Below, in pieces: positions 46,250-57,830 of a stretch of 64,000 nt of DNA. Location of the stretch: contig NC_045142.1 of assembly GCF_008831285.2 (NCBI RefSeq), positions 9,314,528 through 9,378,527 on the forward strand, read 5' to 3'. Origin of the DNA: Nymphaea colorata (lineage: Eukaryota > Streptophyta > Magnoliopsida > Nymphaeales > Nymphaeaceae). The translations under genes and the position numbers were made by a program. The notes under the pieces are model-generated. The model saw only the letters and a program-made list of their open reading frames with translations, ran no database searches and was not told the origin of the DNA. Each line of letters starts with the position of its first letter. Position 1 is the stretch's first letter.

Positions 46250-49200
46250 AGGTGGATATGTTTTCGGTCAGATTTGGCACACAAATCCAATCAAATGCTT
46301 TTAGGAAAAAATCAAAATCTTTAAAAACAACCTTTTGAATCTTCTTTGAATTTATATACATATTCATTATGAACTTTGCCCAAATATGGAGCTCTTCCAT
46401 CAATGGAAATGCACAATAGAAAATGTGTGATATAGGATCAGGCTTCCAACAACAGTTTTAAGTAACGTTACCACATATAGCCTCGCAATATTGAGTTCTT
46501 ACCTTCATTTTGCAACGTCACTTTTCTTTCTATTAAAGACCTGATGTTCTAGATCAATGTGCGTTTGATGCTCCTATTAAAAAATCAACACCATGCGCAT
46601 AGTGGTGAGGCCTGCCTGCATATGCCTAGTTTGGATGGCAGTGATGAGCAGTGAGGGTACACTAAGGGTGAGACCAAGTGATCTGACTTTTGCACTTGGT
46701 AGCTTCTAGACTGGTAAGAAGGTTGGTGTCAGCACATCCAAGACGGCCTGTGAGCCATCAGATTGTGAGATTGACTGCAACAGAGGACCTAAACTAATGG
46801 TTCAGCTCGAAAGAAGCCGTGTCCATTTGTTTTGCCATGTCCATATGTCTATAACCCTAGTCAATGGAAGAGAGAGATAGAGAGAGAAAAGCCTCATGAT
46901 GCAAAACATGAGCTTCTTCTTCTCACATTCTTCTACCTCCTCCATTTAATGACAATGAAGAGTTGCAGTAGACAAATCAAGAGAAATCTTCTTCTTCTTC
47001 TTCTTCTTCTTCATCCTTCCTCTCACATCATCTATTAGCCAGTTGTAGTGATAGCGGAAAAACAAGAAAATGATGAGGCCAACCATTAGTGATGACAAAG
47101 GTAAGGCAATGGGGGATCGATAATACTCCTTATCCTTTTTCATTACCTTCTTCAGCAAAACTCAAGACATCCTGATTGAGGTAGACAAAGAGGCAACAAT
47201 AAATAGATAATAAAACAAATTAATTGTGATTCAATAGTAGTGATTATGGCAGTTGATGAAAACGACTGAAGAATCTTCTCATCTATTTCCTCCTCTTTCT
47301 CACGATAATAATTGGCCAATTGTTGAGGGCATAGAGAGGGCAAATGGCAATACCGCTACATAGCGCTCATCAAAAACTGTATATTATGATGATAAATCAA
47401 TGCCAAAGCGACCTCCATTTCCTATAATATTTGAAACTCTGAATCTATATACTGTGTTTCAACATACCCCTACTGGTGGGTAGGCCCTCAATCAGTATTT
47501 CTAAAATTTAAATGTTTACATCAGAAATTGGACTCTACAATGGCATATGAACACTGCAAGAATAACACTTGGGATCCCAAAACAGAACCACCAGAAAGAC
47601 AGAAGGAAAGGTCATACAAGTCCATCTTAGCTCATGTCGAGGTGGAAAATTAAATCCAGCTGCATTTGCCATTCATATAGTAGAAGAAAGATCATATTGC
47701 CTCATAGGTTTTGGGTGTAGCTAAAAACCATTCCTCCATGGGCATGATTAAGCTTTATATTCTTCTTGTTTCTAAATCATCTGCCTACACCCCTAACATT
47801 TTATATGATTGGGAATTCCTCCACTTTCTCTGATAATTCTCAAGACATTGGTTGGATACCAACTGCATAAGCTTTAGGATCATTTTGCCTTGACATCTTC
47901 TAGAAGTGATAGTCCTCTTTTCATCTTAGTATTCTCTTAAACTACTTTGTGTTATTGAACAGTACCAATGGGAACTAAGGAGGCCCCTTTCCTAGGAACC
48001 CATTTGGTGGTTACCCAGATTGGCTTGAGGAAATGTCTATGGATGGCACCAGTTCCAAATGGGAGGGGAAATGGGAACTATTTTCCAACTTGATCTATAA
48101 ACATGTTGAGATCTAGATTAGGTACAACAACTTGTATAGGAATGTTGATTATAGGCAGCTAATCAACATCAGGGTCCAATTAGTTTGTTAAGTTTAGTCC
48201 CTAAAATCGATTGAGCTAGAAGGAATCACCCTTGATGTGGCTTTCTAAGCATGTTTCCATTTGCTGACAATTTTAACCTGCAGAAAACTATTAGAAAGAG
48301 ATGATATGCCTTCCTATTTCCTAGAAATCGCTAAATACTGTCCACAATGTGGCTTGTCCATCTATATGAAGGGCAATACCTTTTTTTTTATCATACTCTA
48401 TTATTGAGCTTCAATTTCCCTCCTTCTTCGAGATCCATGGAACTAATAGCATTAAAATCCAATGGCACTTCAATATGAATTATTGCATGCCCCATACCAA
48501 GATGTCCCTTGGTAAAAGAAGACAAGTTCCACAAACTTTATGTCAATGAGAGAGGTACTATCTAAAAATACCCTAGTATGCTAAAATTTGGCACAAAATA
48601 AGTAGCTGAATCTAGATATTCCAAGTGAATTGGAAACCTCAACTCTTAGTGGTTATCCAATAACCCATCTATTGCAAACTAACAATCACCTTGAGCTTTC
48701 CATCTACATAGACTTGAAATATAGGAACTCTCCAGTTTAGACAAGACCTTAAAGAATGCCTTGCCCACTAAGGTGAATCTCATTTTGAGAATTTTGGGCC
48801 ATAAGTTTTTCAATGAAATGAAAATGAAGGCATAGTAAAGTTTACCCAGAAAGATCCTCTTATTATCACAATAACTACTATTACCTAGATAAGAATAGTT
48901 GCCTTCTATTATTAACTTGTGTAAATTGAAGTTTATAAATGATGGGTTCACTCGGCAACCCATGTCCTTCTACTACTATTTCCTGCAACTGCAGACCAAC
49001 TCATATTTCTACCATTGGTATTTTAGCTGTATTACAGACATCTTCTCCATCCATTAGTATAGAAGATGAAAAAATCTCATTCTTAGTCCTAGTACAATCC
49101 ATAATAAAGATTATTTCCTGAAATCCCCTTTTGGTCTCTCCACCCTCCGTTGCCAAAGACCATTTGTTTTTTCATCTATGTTTACCCTTCCTCACCAGTT

Positions 49201-49350
49201 GGTCCCTTCTCAAGGAGCAGTTGGTTGTTCACCTAGCAAAGATGTAGAGCAAGGACCACCTAAAAACCCCATTGCCCTCCTTATCTGACCTTGTGAGACA
49301 TGCCTACATATATCAATGTCTACAACTAATTGCCTAGATATCCATTGCTA
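46250..49350. other. Gene-poor DNA
   Basis: A (CTT)n microsatellite lies near 46987-47011. The plus strand at 48430-49250 has interrupted protein-like composition with many stops, suggesting an old coding element, but no domain can be named. Confidence 0.4.
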
Positions 49351-49352
49351 AC

Positions 49353-49658
49353 CCTCTAGGCATCCAAGAACCATGAGTGTCTCATCCTCTAGGCATCCAA
49401 GAACCATTAGTGCTTCATCCTCTAGGCATTGAAGAACCGCCAGTATCTTATATTGATACCTCCAGTGAGGCCTTGCTTCTCGTTGGTTCCTTCATGGTGT
49501 AATCCTCTAGGCATCCAAGAACTATTAGTGTCTCATTCTCTAGGCATCCAAAAACCATCAGTGCTTCATCCTCTAGGCATCGAAGAACCATCAGTGCCAG
49601 TATCTTATATTGATACCTCCAGTGAGACCTTGCTGCTCGTTGGTTCCTTCATGGTGTA
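49353..49658 (+). repeat. Hierarchical tandem repeat: 33-bp units inside a 150-bp unit
   Basis: A 33-bp unit starting 'cctctaggcatccaagaacc' occurs twice, followed by a third copy extended by about 50 bp (ending 'ggttccttcatggtgtaa'). The whole block of about 150 bp (49353-49502) is repeated at 49503-49658. One plus-strand frame reads each unit as HPLGIQEPxVL-like peptides followed by VSYIDTSSE(A/T)LLLVGSFMV and a stop, so the array probably arose in coding DNA. Confidence 0.85.
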
Positions 49659-49949
49659 AATGAAGCACTTGCACAAAAAAATAAACTCAATGATTGTAAT
49701 GGTTTTGGTTGAATGATCATACATCAACTTCTCTCTCTGTCTTCCTTTCTTTTAGCATGTCCATCACTAGACATAGCTGATTCAATAAATATGAAAAGAG
49801 TTACACGGAATGTCGATTTTAGAAGTACAAATATTGTGTGATCCATACAGCTATCTATACTTTGACCTTCATCATATGAAACACACATAATTGAATTTCC
49901 TTTGTTTGTGCATCGTTGATCTATGCTAATGATAATCTTTCAACATACC

Positions 49950-50975
49950 CCTGAACCCAGTCTCTCTTCAATTGAGCTTATTCCTAAGCAAATTGAATTT
50001 TAGCCTAGGAAGAGCTTTTTTAAATATGTCAGCTCTTTGATTTGTTGACTCAATAAACTTTATCTTAATCTCTCTCTTATCAACACTTTCTCTAACAAAT
50101 TGATAACGAATTTCAACATGTGTAGTCATTGCAAAAAATACTAGACTTATCAATAAGTGGCATCCAAATTATTGCACCAAAGTGTTGGTGTTAGGGACTT
50201 TTTTATTCACAATTCATTCAATCGACATTTGATATATAGAGATTCTGAACCTGCTCTAACAAGTACCTTGTACTCGGCTTCCAATGGATGATCAAGCTAC
50301 AATCCATTATTTAGTTGATGGCAAAGGGATCATAGTTTGCTCAAAACATGCCACATAACCCCTTGTTGGCCATCAATCGTCGGGGTATCCTACATAACTG
50401 GCATCTGAATAAATTGATAAGGTGAAATCTTCACTGTTAGTGAAATATAATCCATGCCTGATTGATTGTAGCCAAAGAGATCACATTATGCTCCAAAAAT
50501 GTGACATAGCCCTTAGTTGACCATCAATTGTTTGGGTATCATGCCCAACTCGCATCTGAATAAACTGATAAGTTGAGAATTCACTCATAGAGAAATATAA
50601 TCCATACTTGATTTATTGTAACATCTTGATATCTAGGACTCTTTTTTTATGTATCTTCAGTATTATGGGGAAGGTTTCTTCATAAGTTGACATGCTTTAT
50701 TAACAACATAAGTAATATTAAGGAAAGTGAGTAGCAATTTGAAGGCCCTTGATAATACTTCAATAGAGAGCTTTATATTCAAATTTGTTTACTGCATGCT
50801 TCAAGATGGTCACATTTGCTACTATTGGAGTTCTTATCAATTTATAAATGTGCTTGTGTGCTTTAAACAACAAGTCTTGAGTATGCTTTTTTTGGCTCAG
50901 ATGAAGACTATCATCATCTTGAGTAACTTCAATTCTCAAAAAGAAATATAAGATTCCAATGATCATTTTCCTCTC
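49950..50975 (-). pseudogene. Ty1/copia RT-RNase H C-terminal remnant
   Basis: On the minus strand, 50970-50760 encodes the RT tail (ILYFFLRIEVTQDDDSLHLS, then QDLLFKAHKH...TPIVANV). 50150-49968 encodes the RNase H end (HVEIRYQFVRESVDKREIKI, then STNQRADIFKKALPRLKF), the block that normally reads ADIFTK. The DNA between is broken and contains a tandem duplication of about 150 bp. Integrase and LTRs are absent. Confidence 0.8.
50312..50610. repeat. ~150-bp tandem duplication within the copia remnant
   Basis: Copies at about 50312-50461 and 50462-50610 share 'gtgaaatataatccat', 'catctgaataaa' and 'ccatcaat' blocks in the same order, with considerable divergence. Confidence 0.75.
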
Positions 50976-51933
50976 TTCCTCTTCCTCCTCCCATCTCTCT
51001 CTCTCTCTCTGTCCCTCTTCTCTCTGTCTCTCTCTCTTAACCTCTCTCTCACACATTGGATGGACTGCACATTTTCACACATTCAACTCTGAATAGGTTT
51101 TTGATGTGGTAGGAGTATACCTAATAAATACACAGATTTCAGGATTTGCAAAAGGTAGTTAATAATGCTAGGAGCATTCTTGGTGCATAAATGTAGGCCT
51201 AGAGTTGTTATGGGTAACTTAATTTATGTTTGGAGTGATGGAGAAAAAATAGGCAGAGCTCCTACGCGAGCCGCCTGTATGACCTCTAATACTTTTATTC
51301 AATTCACACATCTATATAAAGTTAGTGATGGAAGGATTTCCTTGCACTTGGTCTAATCATCTCTCATTCCCTGATATAGTCCAAAGTAGAATTGTTAGAC
51401 GTTTACTTAATAATTTCTTGCTTGAGTCATTTATTAGGAGCAATAGTTTGGTCATAGAGCCAAGTGCATCTTTTCGATCATGCAGCTTTGGTGTATGAAT
51501 TCAAAGCTTCATTGGACCGTAGATATAGGTTGCCCATTTTTTGCTACTTCAACTATTGGGATAGGGATCAAAGCTATTGCTTTGATTGAGTGTGGAGGGC
51601 AAGAGTCAAATGATGCACTATGCTTCAACTGGTTAGAAAACTTGACATTCTAAAAAGTTGTTAGTGCAAAAAGAATGTGACGGCAACATTGTGTTCTTTC
51701 ATTCTTTGGTGAAAGGAAAAACAAAGAAAAGGGAGATTCCAAAAATTGAAATTACAGAGGGGCTGTTTTCCAATCTTACCAAAGTTCATGAAGCATGCAT
51801 GCATCACTTCAAAAAGTTTTTGAGGAAGATGAATTTGCTGGGAAGCTCCCTATCATGTTAGGAGATGGGAAAGTACTAACTCTTGAAGAGAACTATGAGT
51901 TACTGAAAATTGATGTCGGATGTGGGCAGTAAT
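50976..51933. other. Gene-free DNA starting with a (CT)n-rich tract
   Basis: A CT-rich tract spans about 50976-51048. Open plus-strand frames at 51165-51356 and 51658-51861 have no recognised domain. Confidence 0.4.
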
Positions 51934-52380
51934 TAGGGATGTCAATGGATCGGATTCAAATAGATATACCTTTCACCATATCCGATTGTTCAAAGGTTCA
52001 TTTATTTAGATTCAGACTTGGATTCAAATTCGGATAAAAGAAAGGCTAATACCATATCTGCATCTGACTTTTAATTGTATATCCAAATCCGATCTGAATC
52101 TGACTTTTAAGTTACATGTGAATCTAATCTGGAATCCAATCAAATGCTACCTTTAAGTTGTATTCAAACCTGATATGAATCCAATTTTTAAGTTATATCA
52201 GAATCTGACTTTTAAGGCATATTCTAAATCAATATAAATCCGACTTTTAAGTCATATCCAAACCCAATTGGAATATGACTTTCAAACCGTATGCAAATCT
52301 GATCCAAATCTGACTTTTAAATTCTATCCAAATTCAATAGTCAAATTTAATACAGCTAAAAACAAACTTTTTTAAACATG
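51934..52380. mobile_element. Diverged relative of the hAT-like MITE at 45.55 kb
   Basis: It starts TAGGGATGTCAATGGATCGGATTC, nearly the same terminus as the element at 45552. It continues as a degenerate array of 'aatctgacttttaa' and 'atccaaatc' words. A matching right terminus was not found, so the right boundary is approximate. Confidence 0.5.
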
Positions 52381-52618
52381 TACACAACATTGAAGTAATA
52401 CAGTATATAATAAAAGAATGTATAAGGTGGCCTACAAATTGTATCTTCAACATAGTTAAGGAACTAATATATCCAATGAAGGCAAGTGCAATTGCATGCT
52501 CAGATCTTAAGTACTAGGCTATTTAGGTTGGATCTTAGTGTCTTATTCCATTTAACAAGAAAATTATCATATTTTTTTACCATTTTCTTGAACAAAATGG
52601 TGTGTAACGTGCTTCTTG

Positions 52619-52758
52619 TCTAGGCTGAACCAATTCCATAAATATGTATAGGAAAAACAAAACATGACCTTCACTTGAGGGAGAATGAATCTAGGCTGAA
52701 CCAATTCCATAAATATGTATAGGAAAAAAAACATAACCTTCACTTGAGGGAGAATGAA
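52619..52758. repeat. 71-bp tandem duplication
   Basis: Two adjacent copies starting 'tctaggctgaaccaattcca' (52619 and 52690), differing by small indels in an A run. Non-coding. Confidence 0.9.
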
Positions 52759-53336
52759 TCAAATGTTTTAAAATTAAGTTTGCAAGGATTTACCCATTTT
52801 AAGTAATAAGCATCATAGAAAGGTAATATGTACAAAAATTACACAACAAGCACCAAATTAACTATAGAAACTCACTTAACCTCACACCTGCCCAAACTCG
52901 TCTGGTGGTATTTGTCAAGCCTATTGAGAGAGCAAGAGAGAAAGAGAGGGAGAAAGAGAGAGCAAACATACAAAAGTATATATCAGTCATACCATATCAT
53001 CAAACTTATTTGAAAATTGTACTTGTTTATGGTTCTTTAATGCAACAAGAGACTAGATGAGTCTTTCCTTGAAAACCTCAATAGAAAAACATTTCACCAT
53101 ATAACAAGGTTAGAAGTATTGCTTTTCAATGCCTCCACTTGCCAAAGTGGATATCGTATTCCGTTTTGATGTATACTTCAACTATATGGACACTACATTG
53201 AGAATAATGACATCAAATTAATTTGAATTATGAAAAATAAAATTTTAATTAAATAAACATCTTAAACACAAATGATTGTAGGTTTTAATTGATATAAAGA
53301 AAGCATATAAGTATAAGAAAAATATATACACCTAAT

Positions 53337-53720
53337 TTATGACTCAGTTTCAATGTATGTAGATGCAAATTGTTCTTTCTCTTCAGGCAAATTGGAATAA
53401 TCTAATAAAAGAATGAAATAAGCAACAACAAAAATATGTTTCAAAATATTAATAATAAATTAATTACCTTCAGATTGATCTTGCAACCAATCTAGTGTGC
53501 ATATCAAATCCTTCATGGTCTTGGCACCTAATCGACTTTTGTATGAGTTATGAATAAGTTTACATGTACTAAATGTTGACTCTAATGCAATAGTTGATAT
53601 AAGAATAGTCAAAGTATCACATTTCATTTTAGGTAACAGCAGATATTTAGGTGCATTGACTTTCTACTATGCCAAAATATCAATTGAATTGTTTTTGGAT
53701 AAGCATTTTAAATAACACCG
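53337..53720 (-). pseudogene. hAT transposase C-terminus (dimerisation domain), two exons
   Basis: On the minus strand, about 53720-53468 encodes the hAT dimerisation region: KVNAPKYLLLPKMKCDTLTI, then LISTIALESTFST, and LGAKTMKDLICTLDWLQDQ. A donor (GAAG|GTAATT) and an acceptor (ATTAG near 53402) join in phase to a last exon, 53401-53337 (DYSNLPEEKEQFASTYIETE and a stop). The two Trp codons normally preceding KVN are TAG TAG, so the copy is dead. The catalytic part and both transposon ends are missing. Confidence 0.85.
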
Positions 53721-54900
53721 GACTTTGCTGAGTATACTCTCTTGACTCTTGGTTACCAAGATTAATACTTTTTACCATGAATTGCCAATGGTAGAATTGT
53801 TGTGTATTTATTATTTACAAAGAAATAGCATACACCTGCAAGTAATATTTTTCTTTGTATGATTAAACATAGAAAAAATGCACTATTGCTGCATAGAAAA
53901 GCCAAGAATAGGAGGGTTTGAAATTAACATATACATACACTAAATAGGTCAGAATGCCAATTTTCAGTCAGGTACTTTATCAGCATATCATGATATATAT
54001 ATATAAGGGATAATCATTTTTGAGTTTTCTCATTCACATACCTAAATTTAAATTGTATACAAATCAGCAAGCAATAGCTTCTATAGAAAACCACTATTCA
54101 ACATGCTTTAATTTAAAATAAAGGAATAGATCAATGCACTTACAAAATTTGTCATCAACCTCTTAAGTTGGTATTAAATAGTCGAGCTATTGATTTTTTA
54201 TTGCTCAAAGAGACAATATAGACAAAAAAATTACTAAATCATATTTACTCTACATATTTACTCTACTAATTCATACTCTCTACTAATTCATATCTTCTCT
54301 AGAAGGACGTTTTAAGCAACAAATCATATGAAAATACATAATAAGAGCCAGCTGGCTAGATGTTTTTGGAACATAAAATATTTGGATATACTAGTAGGAG
54401 CACATATAGTTTGGATTTAGGTTCAAATAAGTCTCATGATGTGAATTCTGGTACCGATCCATGCTTTGATCTAGTTTCATATGAACCATATAAAAAAGGA
54501 CAGAAGTATCTAGAATGTCATTATCCTGATAGATAGGACAATGTGGTTTTTCTAATTAGAGAACAAAAAACTGTGAAATAATTGAAAGTAAACAAGGATT
54601 TTCCAATATATTAATCTAAAAGCTTTTTCAGAAAAAAACACGAGAATTTAAGAAATTTTTTAAAACCATAAAAGTAATAGAGAAAATTGTGAAATTATGA
54701 GTTCGATAAAAAATTTTAGAAACACATTGATAAAAACATTAAAATTATTAAAATGCAAAAAAGAACCCATAAACATTAAAAACTCATTTCTCATGCCAAA
54801 ACGTGTTTTAAACCTAAGTTGCATGCTCGAACGAGTCGACAACTGACTAAACCAAAATTGGATTTGGAGCGAGTTTCGAGTCGCTCAAAATGGAGTCTAT
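53721..54900. other. Gene-free AT-rich DNA
   Basis: No gene was found. A short tandem repeat (tttactctac / taattcatactctctac) lies at about 54243-54300. The left end of the Tat element may fall in the later part. Confidence 0.4.
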
Positions 54901-55392
54901 CGCACGTTGCTAACAAAAGCTTTTCTTTAAGACATTTTCAATAAAAAAAATGTTTTCTATATAAACAATATTTTTTATTTCATTTTACGAGATTTCATCT
55001 GATTTTATTTAAATTAAAAAAAGGGGGTTTTGTCTCACGATCACTGCAGTGCCTCACGTGCTGCCCTGCGCGTATTTTAAAAACGCTGGGTGCTGTTGCA
55101 CCTGGAGCGCAACAGAGCCCGGGCAAGGGCCTGTGACAGTGCAGGCCCCCCTCCCTTTTCCTATTTTTCTGGCAAAAACGCCCCCCAAGGGGTGGTTTTG
55201 GCTCCATTGAGTGGGCAATAGCCCTGCCCACACCTCAAAAGGGTGTTGGAAGGGCTAATGGCCTATCCCATTTAGTCAAAACCTATTTTTCTAAAAACAT
55301 TTTTGAAAATAATTCAAAATTTTTTGAAATTCGGATGAAGATGTTGAGAAATTAAAAAAAAATCAAATTTTGGGTTTTGGCTCCAAAACTCT

Positions 55393-55401
55393 CTATAAAT
55401 A
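55393..55401 (+). promoter_or_regulatory. TATA box of the Tat LTR promoter
   Basis: CTATAAATA followed by a C-rich 'ccccccacaatccccc' tract. Transcription would start near 55425. The GC-rich block at 55020-55250 would then be U3. Confidence 0.6.
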
Positions 55402-55730
55402 CCCCCCACAATCCCCCTCTTTAGCAAGGGTTGGTCCTTGAGAGAAACTATAGTATATTCTCACTGGAAGACTTAGAGTTTCTCTTGAGCTCTCTCTCTC
55501 TCCCTCTTTCTCTTTTCATTTCTCTTTAACTAGGAGCAAGTTACAACTTTTCAAGAGAGCACCAAAGATCTTTCGGAGGACTCATCTACATCATCTTGAA
55601 GCTTCATTTGATGGTAAGTTCAAGATTATTTCAAGCATGGTTGTTCATTTTCTCTAAGTTATTCTCACTAGAGGTATATAATCAATATCTCACCTCTTTC
55701 TTTCTTCATTTTTCTCTCTTCTTCCTCTCT

Positions 55731-56165
55731 CCATGGCCAAAGGAGATAGCTCTCAATCTCTATTTTAGAGACAAGAGGCTATGCAAGTGCACCGGTAGCA
55801 TGCAAAGATGAGATGGTCTTTTATTTTATGATTAAATCATTATCTCTCTCATTTCTTTCATATTTTCTTTCATCTCTCTTCATCTCCTCATGGCAAAAGG
55901 AGATAGCCCTCAATCTCTATTTTAGAGACAAGAGACTATGCTCAAGCGCACCAGGAGCATGAGAAGATGAGATGATCTTTCATTTCCATGTTTGAGTCAA
56001 GTTATTTCATTTCTTAAGTATAGTCTTGCCTTGCTTCCCCTCTTTCTCTCTTCCTCATTTTTCCATGGCTAAAGGATATAGCTCTCAATCTCTATTTTAG
56101 AGTCAAGAGACTATGCTCAAATGTACCGGGAGTGTGAGAAAAAAAGATGATATTTTCTTTCATAG
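55731..56165 (+). repeat. Three-copy leader repeat, each with an 11-codon upstream ORF
   Basis: Three copies of a repeat of about 100 bp, spaced 157 and 175 bp apart, each begin with a short ORF: 55733-55768 (MAKGDSSQSLF), 55890-55925 (MAKGDSPQSLF) and 56065-56100 (MAKGYSSQSLF), all ending TAG. Codon 2 differs synonymously (GCC, GCA, GCT). Each stop is inside a small hairpin (TCTCTA-TTT-TAGAGA). All three ATGs have G at +4 but a pyrimidine at -3, a context that would allow leaky scanning. The conserved 'agacaagagactatgc' and 'gcaccgg(g)agcatg' blocks follow. The copies are separated by pyrimidine-rich DNA. Confidence 0.85.
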
Positions 56166-56279
56166 TTGAATCATGTTCTCCCTCTTGGTTGAATCTCTCT
56201 ATCTCTTTTTCCTTCCATGAATATTGTCTACATATTATCCATGCACAGTTGCTTGGTTTTCTATTTATATGTGAATATA

Positions 56280-56305
56280 TGGCGATCCTCGTACCGTTGG
56301 GTGAG
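56280..56305 (+). other. Possible Tat primer-binding site
   Basis: TGGCGATCCTCGTACCGTTG begins like the TGGCG primer-binding sites of Tat/Athila elements. A second candidate (TGGCGACCGTTATGAGA) lies at about 56386, directly after an 'aacata' that could follow an LTR end. Which one, if either, is the true site cannot be settled without the 3' LTR. Confidence 0.35.
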
Positions 56306-56719
56306 TCCCTTTCTTTCTTATTTTAAAATAAAACTTATGTTTCTAGAGTACTCCAAATACCAAAAATTTTGGTGATGCGAACATATGGCGACCGTTATGA
56401 GACCCGTCATCATTTGGCTACGATTATAATTGATGCATTTTCACAAACTTGAACATCTTATATGTTGTCAATGATAAAACATGTTCCATTCTTGTCCTTA
56501 TCGGCATTTCATTACATTATTTGATTATATTTCATCTCTTGCATATAAGACTAATTGAGGATTATCACTCATGTTCACCTAGATCTAGTATGAAATACAA
56601 CCCTCCTCAATTTAAGAGTTGTTTGAAAACAATGTTTGCTCTTCTATTTATTTCATAATTTTAGGCAACATTGCATTAGATACAACTAAGGACCTCCTCT
56701 TTTTTGTTTTCATAGGGAG

Positions 56720-57656
56720 AGATGATAATATTACTAGATGAATTTACCGAAATACTAGACCTCCCTACCCCAACTTGTGACCCAAATGATCCATTGGAAA
56801 AATAATTCCTTATGAACCCAACCAAGGTCAATACAAATGACCTTATAGCCCATTTTACTGGACGAAGAATTGGCTCCTGGTAGAAAACCATGAGAGTCAA
56901 AGCATCAACCTGAAAAATTTGTATGAAGAATTTGGATCCTATGTTGAACATTCCACTATACCTCGAAAAGCTATAGGAAGAATCAAATATTGTACGATGT
57001 TTTGCACAGTAAGAGTGACATTTTTCACCAATGAAAGTGACCTCCTAGATGTGTGTATTGTCCAACTTTTTTTAATATGGAGGCATAGTGGGACCCGACA
57101 CTTGTCAGTATCAATGACGGCCTTGGCTTTTCTTTATCGAGGACTCCTCTGCTTCACCATTGAAGATACTGACTTCATAGAAGGATGCACATATGTTTTG
57201 CAATTGTGGTTTCTCAACCACGTGGGACCCCAAGCCAGTCCATTCAGAAACACTAATGGAGCATTGACAGTCTTAGAACAATAATGCCATTTGATTGAGC
57301 AGTTAGATGGCGATGAAATCATTTGGGACTGTTGGGATCGTCGTTAGGGTCTGCCTCGATACACTCACCATCATCATGGACGTACCACACTCTTGGGTCC
57401 TTACTTCATAGTTGATTATTGTGTTGATAGATGTATGAAACAATTCTCTCAGAGGCAGAAGATGGTTTCTATGCATGCACCAATTGGAGTTATTTCGGAA
57501 TTCAACCTCAGCTCTCCTCAATGGGCGGCATTATTTGCAGTGACTCGACAAGAATGGAAAGCACAAATATCATACACTTGGTTCGCAGGCCCAGTGGTAA
57601 AGAAGGAATACACCGAGTGGTGGGATGCCAACCGACCACCATCCATCTTTCCTTAA
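56720..57656 (+). pseudogene. Extra ORF1 of the Tat element (function unknown)
   Basis: Between leader and gag the plus strand has protein-like blocks in shifting frames. An acidic start (IILLDEFTEILDLPTPTCDP at about 56725-56785) is followed by LTALAFLYRG-like and 'LCFTIEDTDFIEGCTYVLQL' (57150-57210), 'TTLLGPYFIVDYCVDRCMKQ' (57385-57445), and a closing 'AALFAVTRQEWKAQISYTWF' with EYTEWWDANRPPSIFP and a stop at 57654-57656. The layout is like the plant-mobile-domain-type ORF1 (DUF7745-like) found upstream of gag in Tat/Ogre elements. It is interrupted by several stops and frameshifts. The domain name is from memory of the family and needs a profile search. Confidence 0.5.
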
Positions 57657-57830
57657 AAGTTTACATTGTTAATCTTGTACTTCTTATGTCGTCTTCAGTC
57701 ATTGTCATCTTTATTAGCATTTTCTATGGATTTAACTTTTAAAAACTCTTAATGCAATATGAACTTTCATTTTGTCATCATTTCCTTCCAGTGACTCTTA
57801 TCACAAGATGAATACTTGAAAGCTAACAAG

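Noticed and set aside
54995-55231. Minus-strand frame in the GC-rich block near 55.1 kb
   Set aside because: Antisense to the LTR U3 region upstream of the TATA box; no domain.
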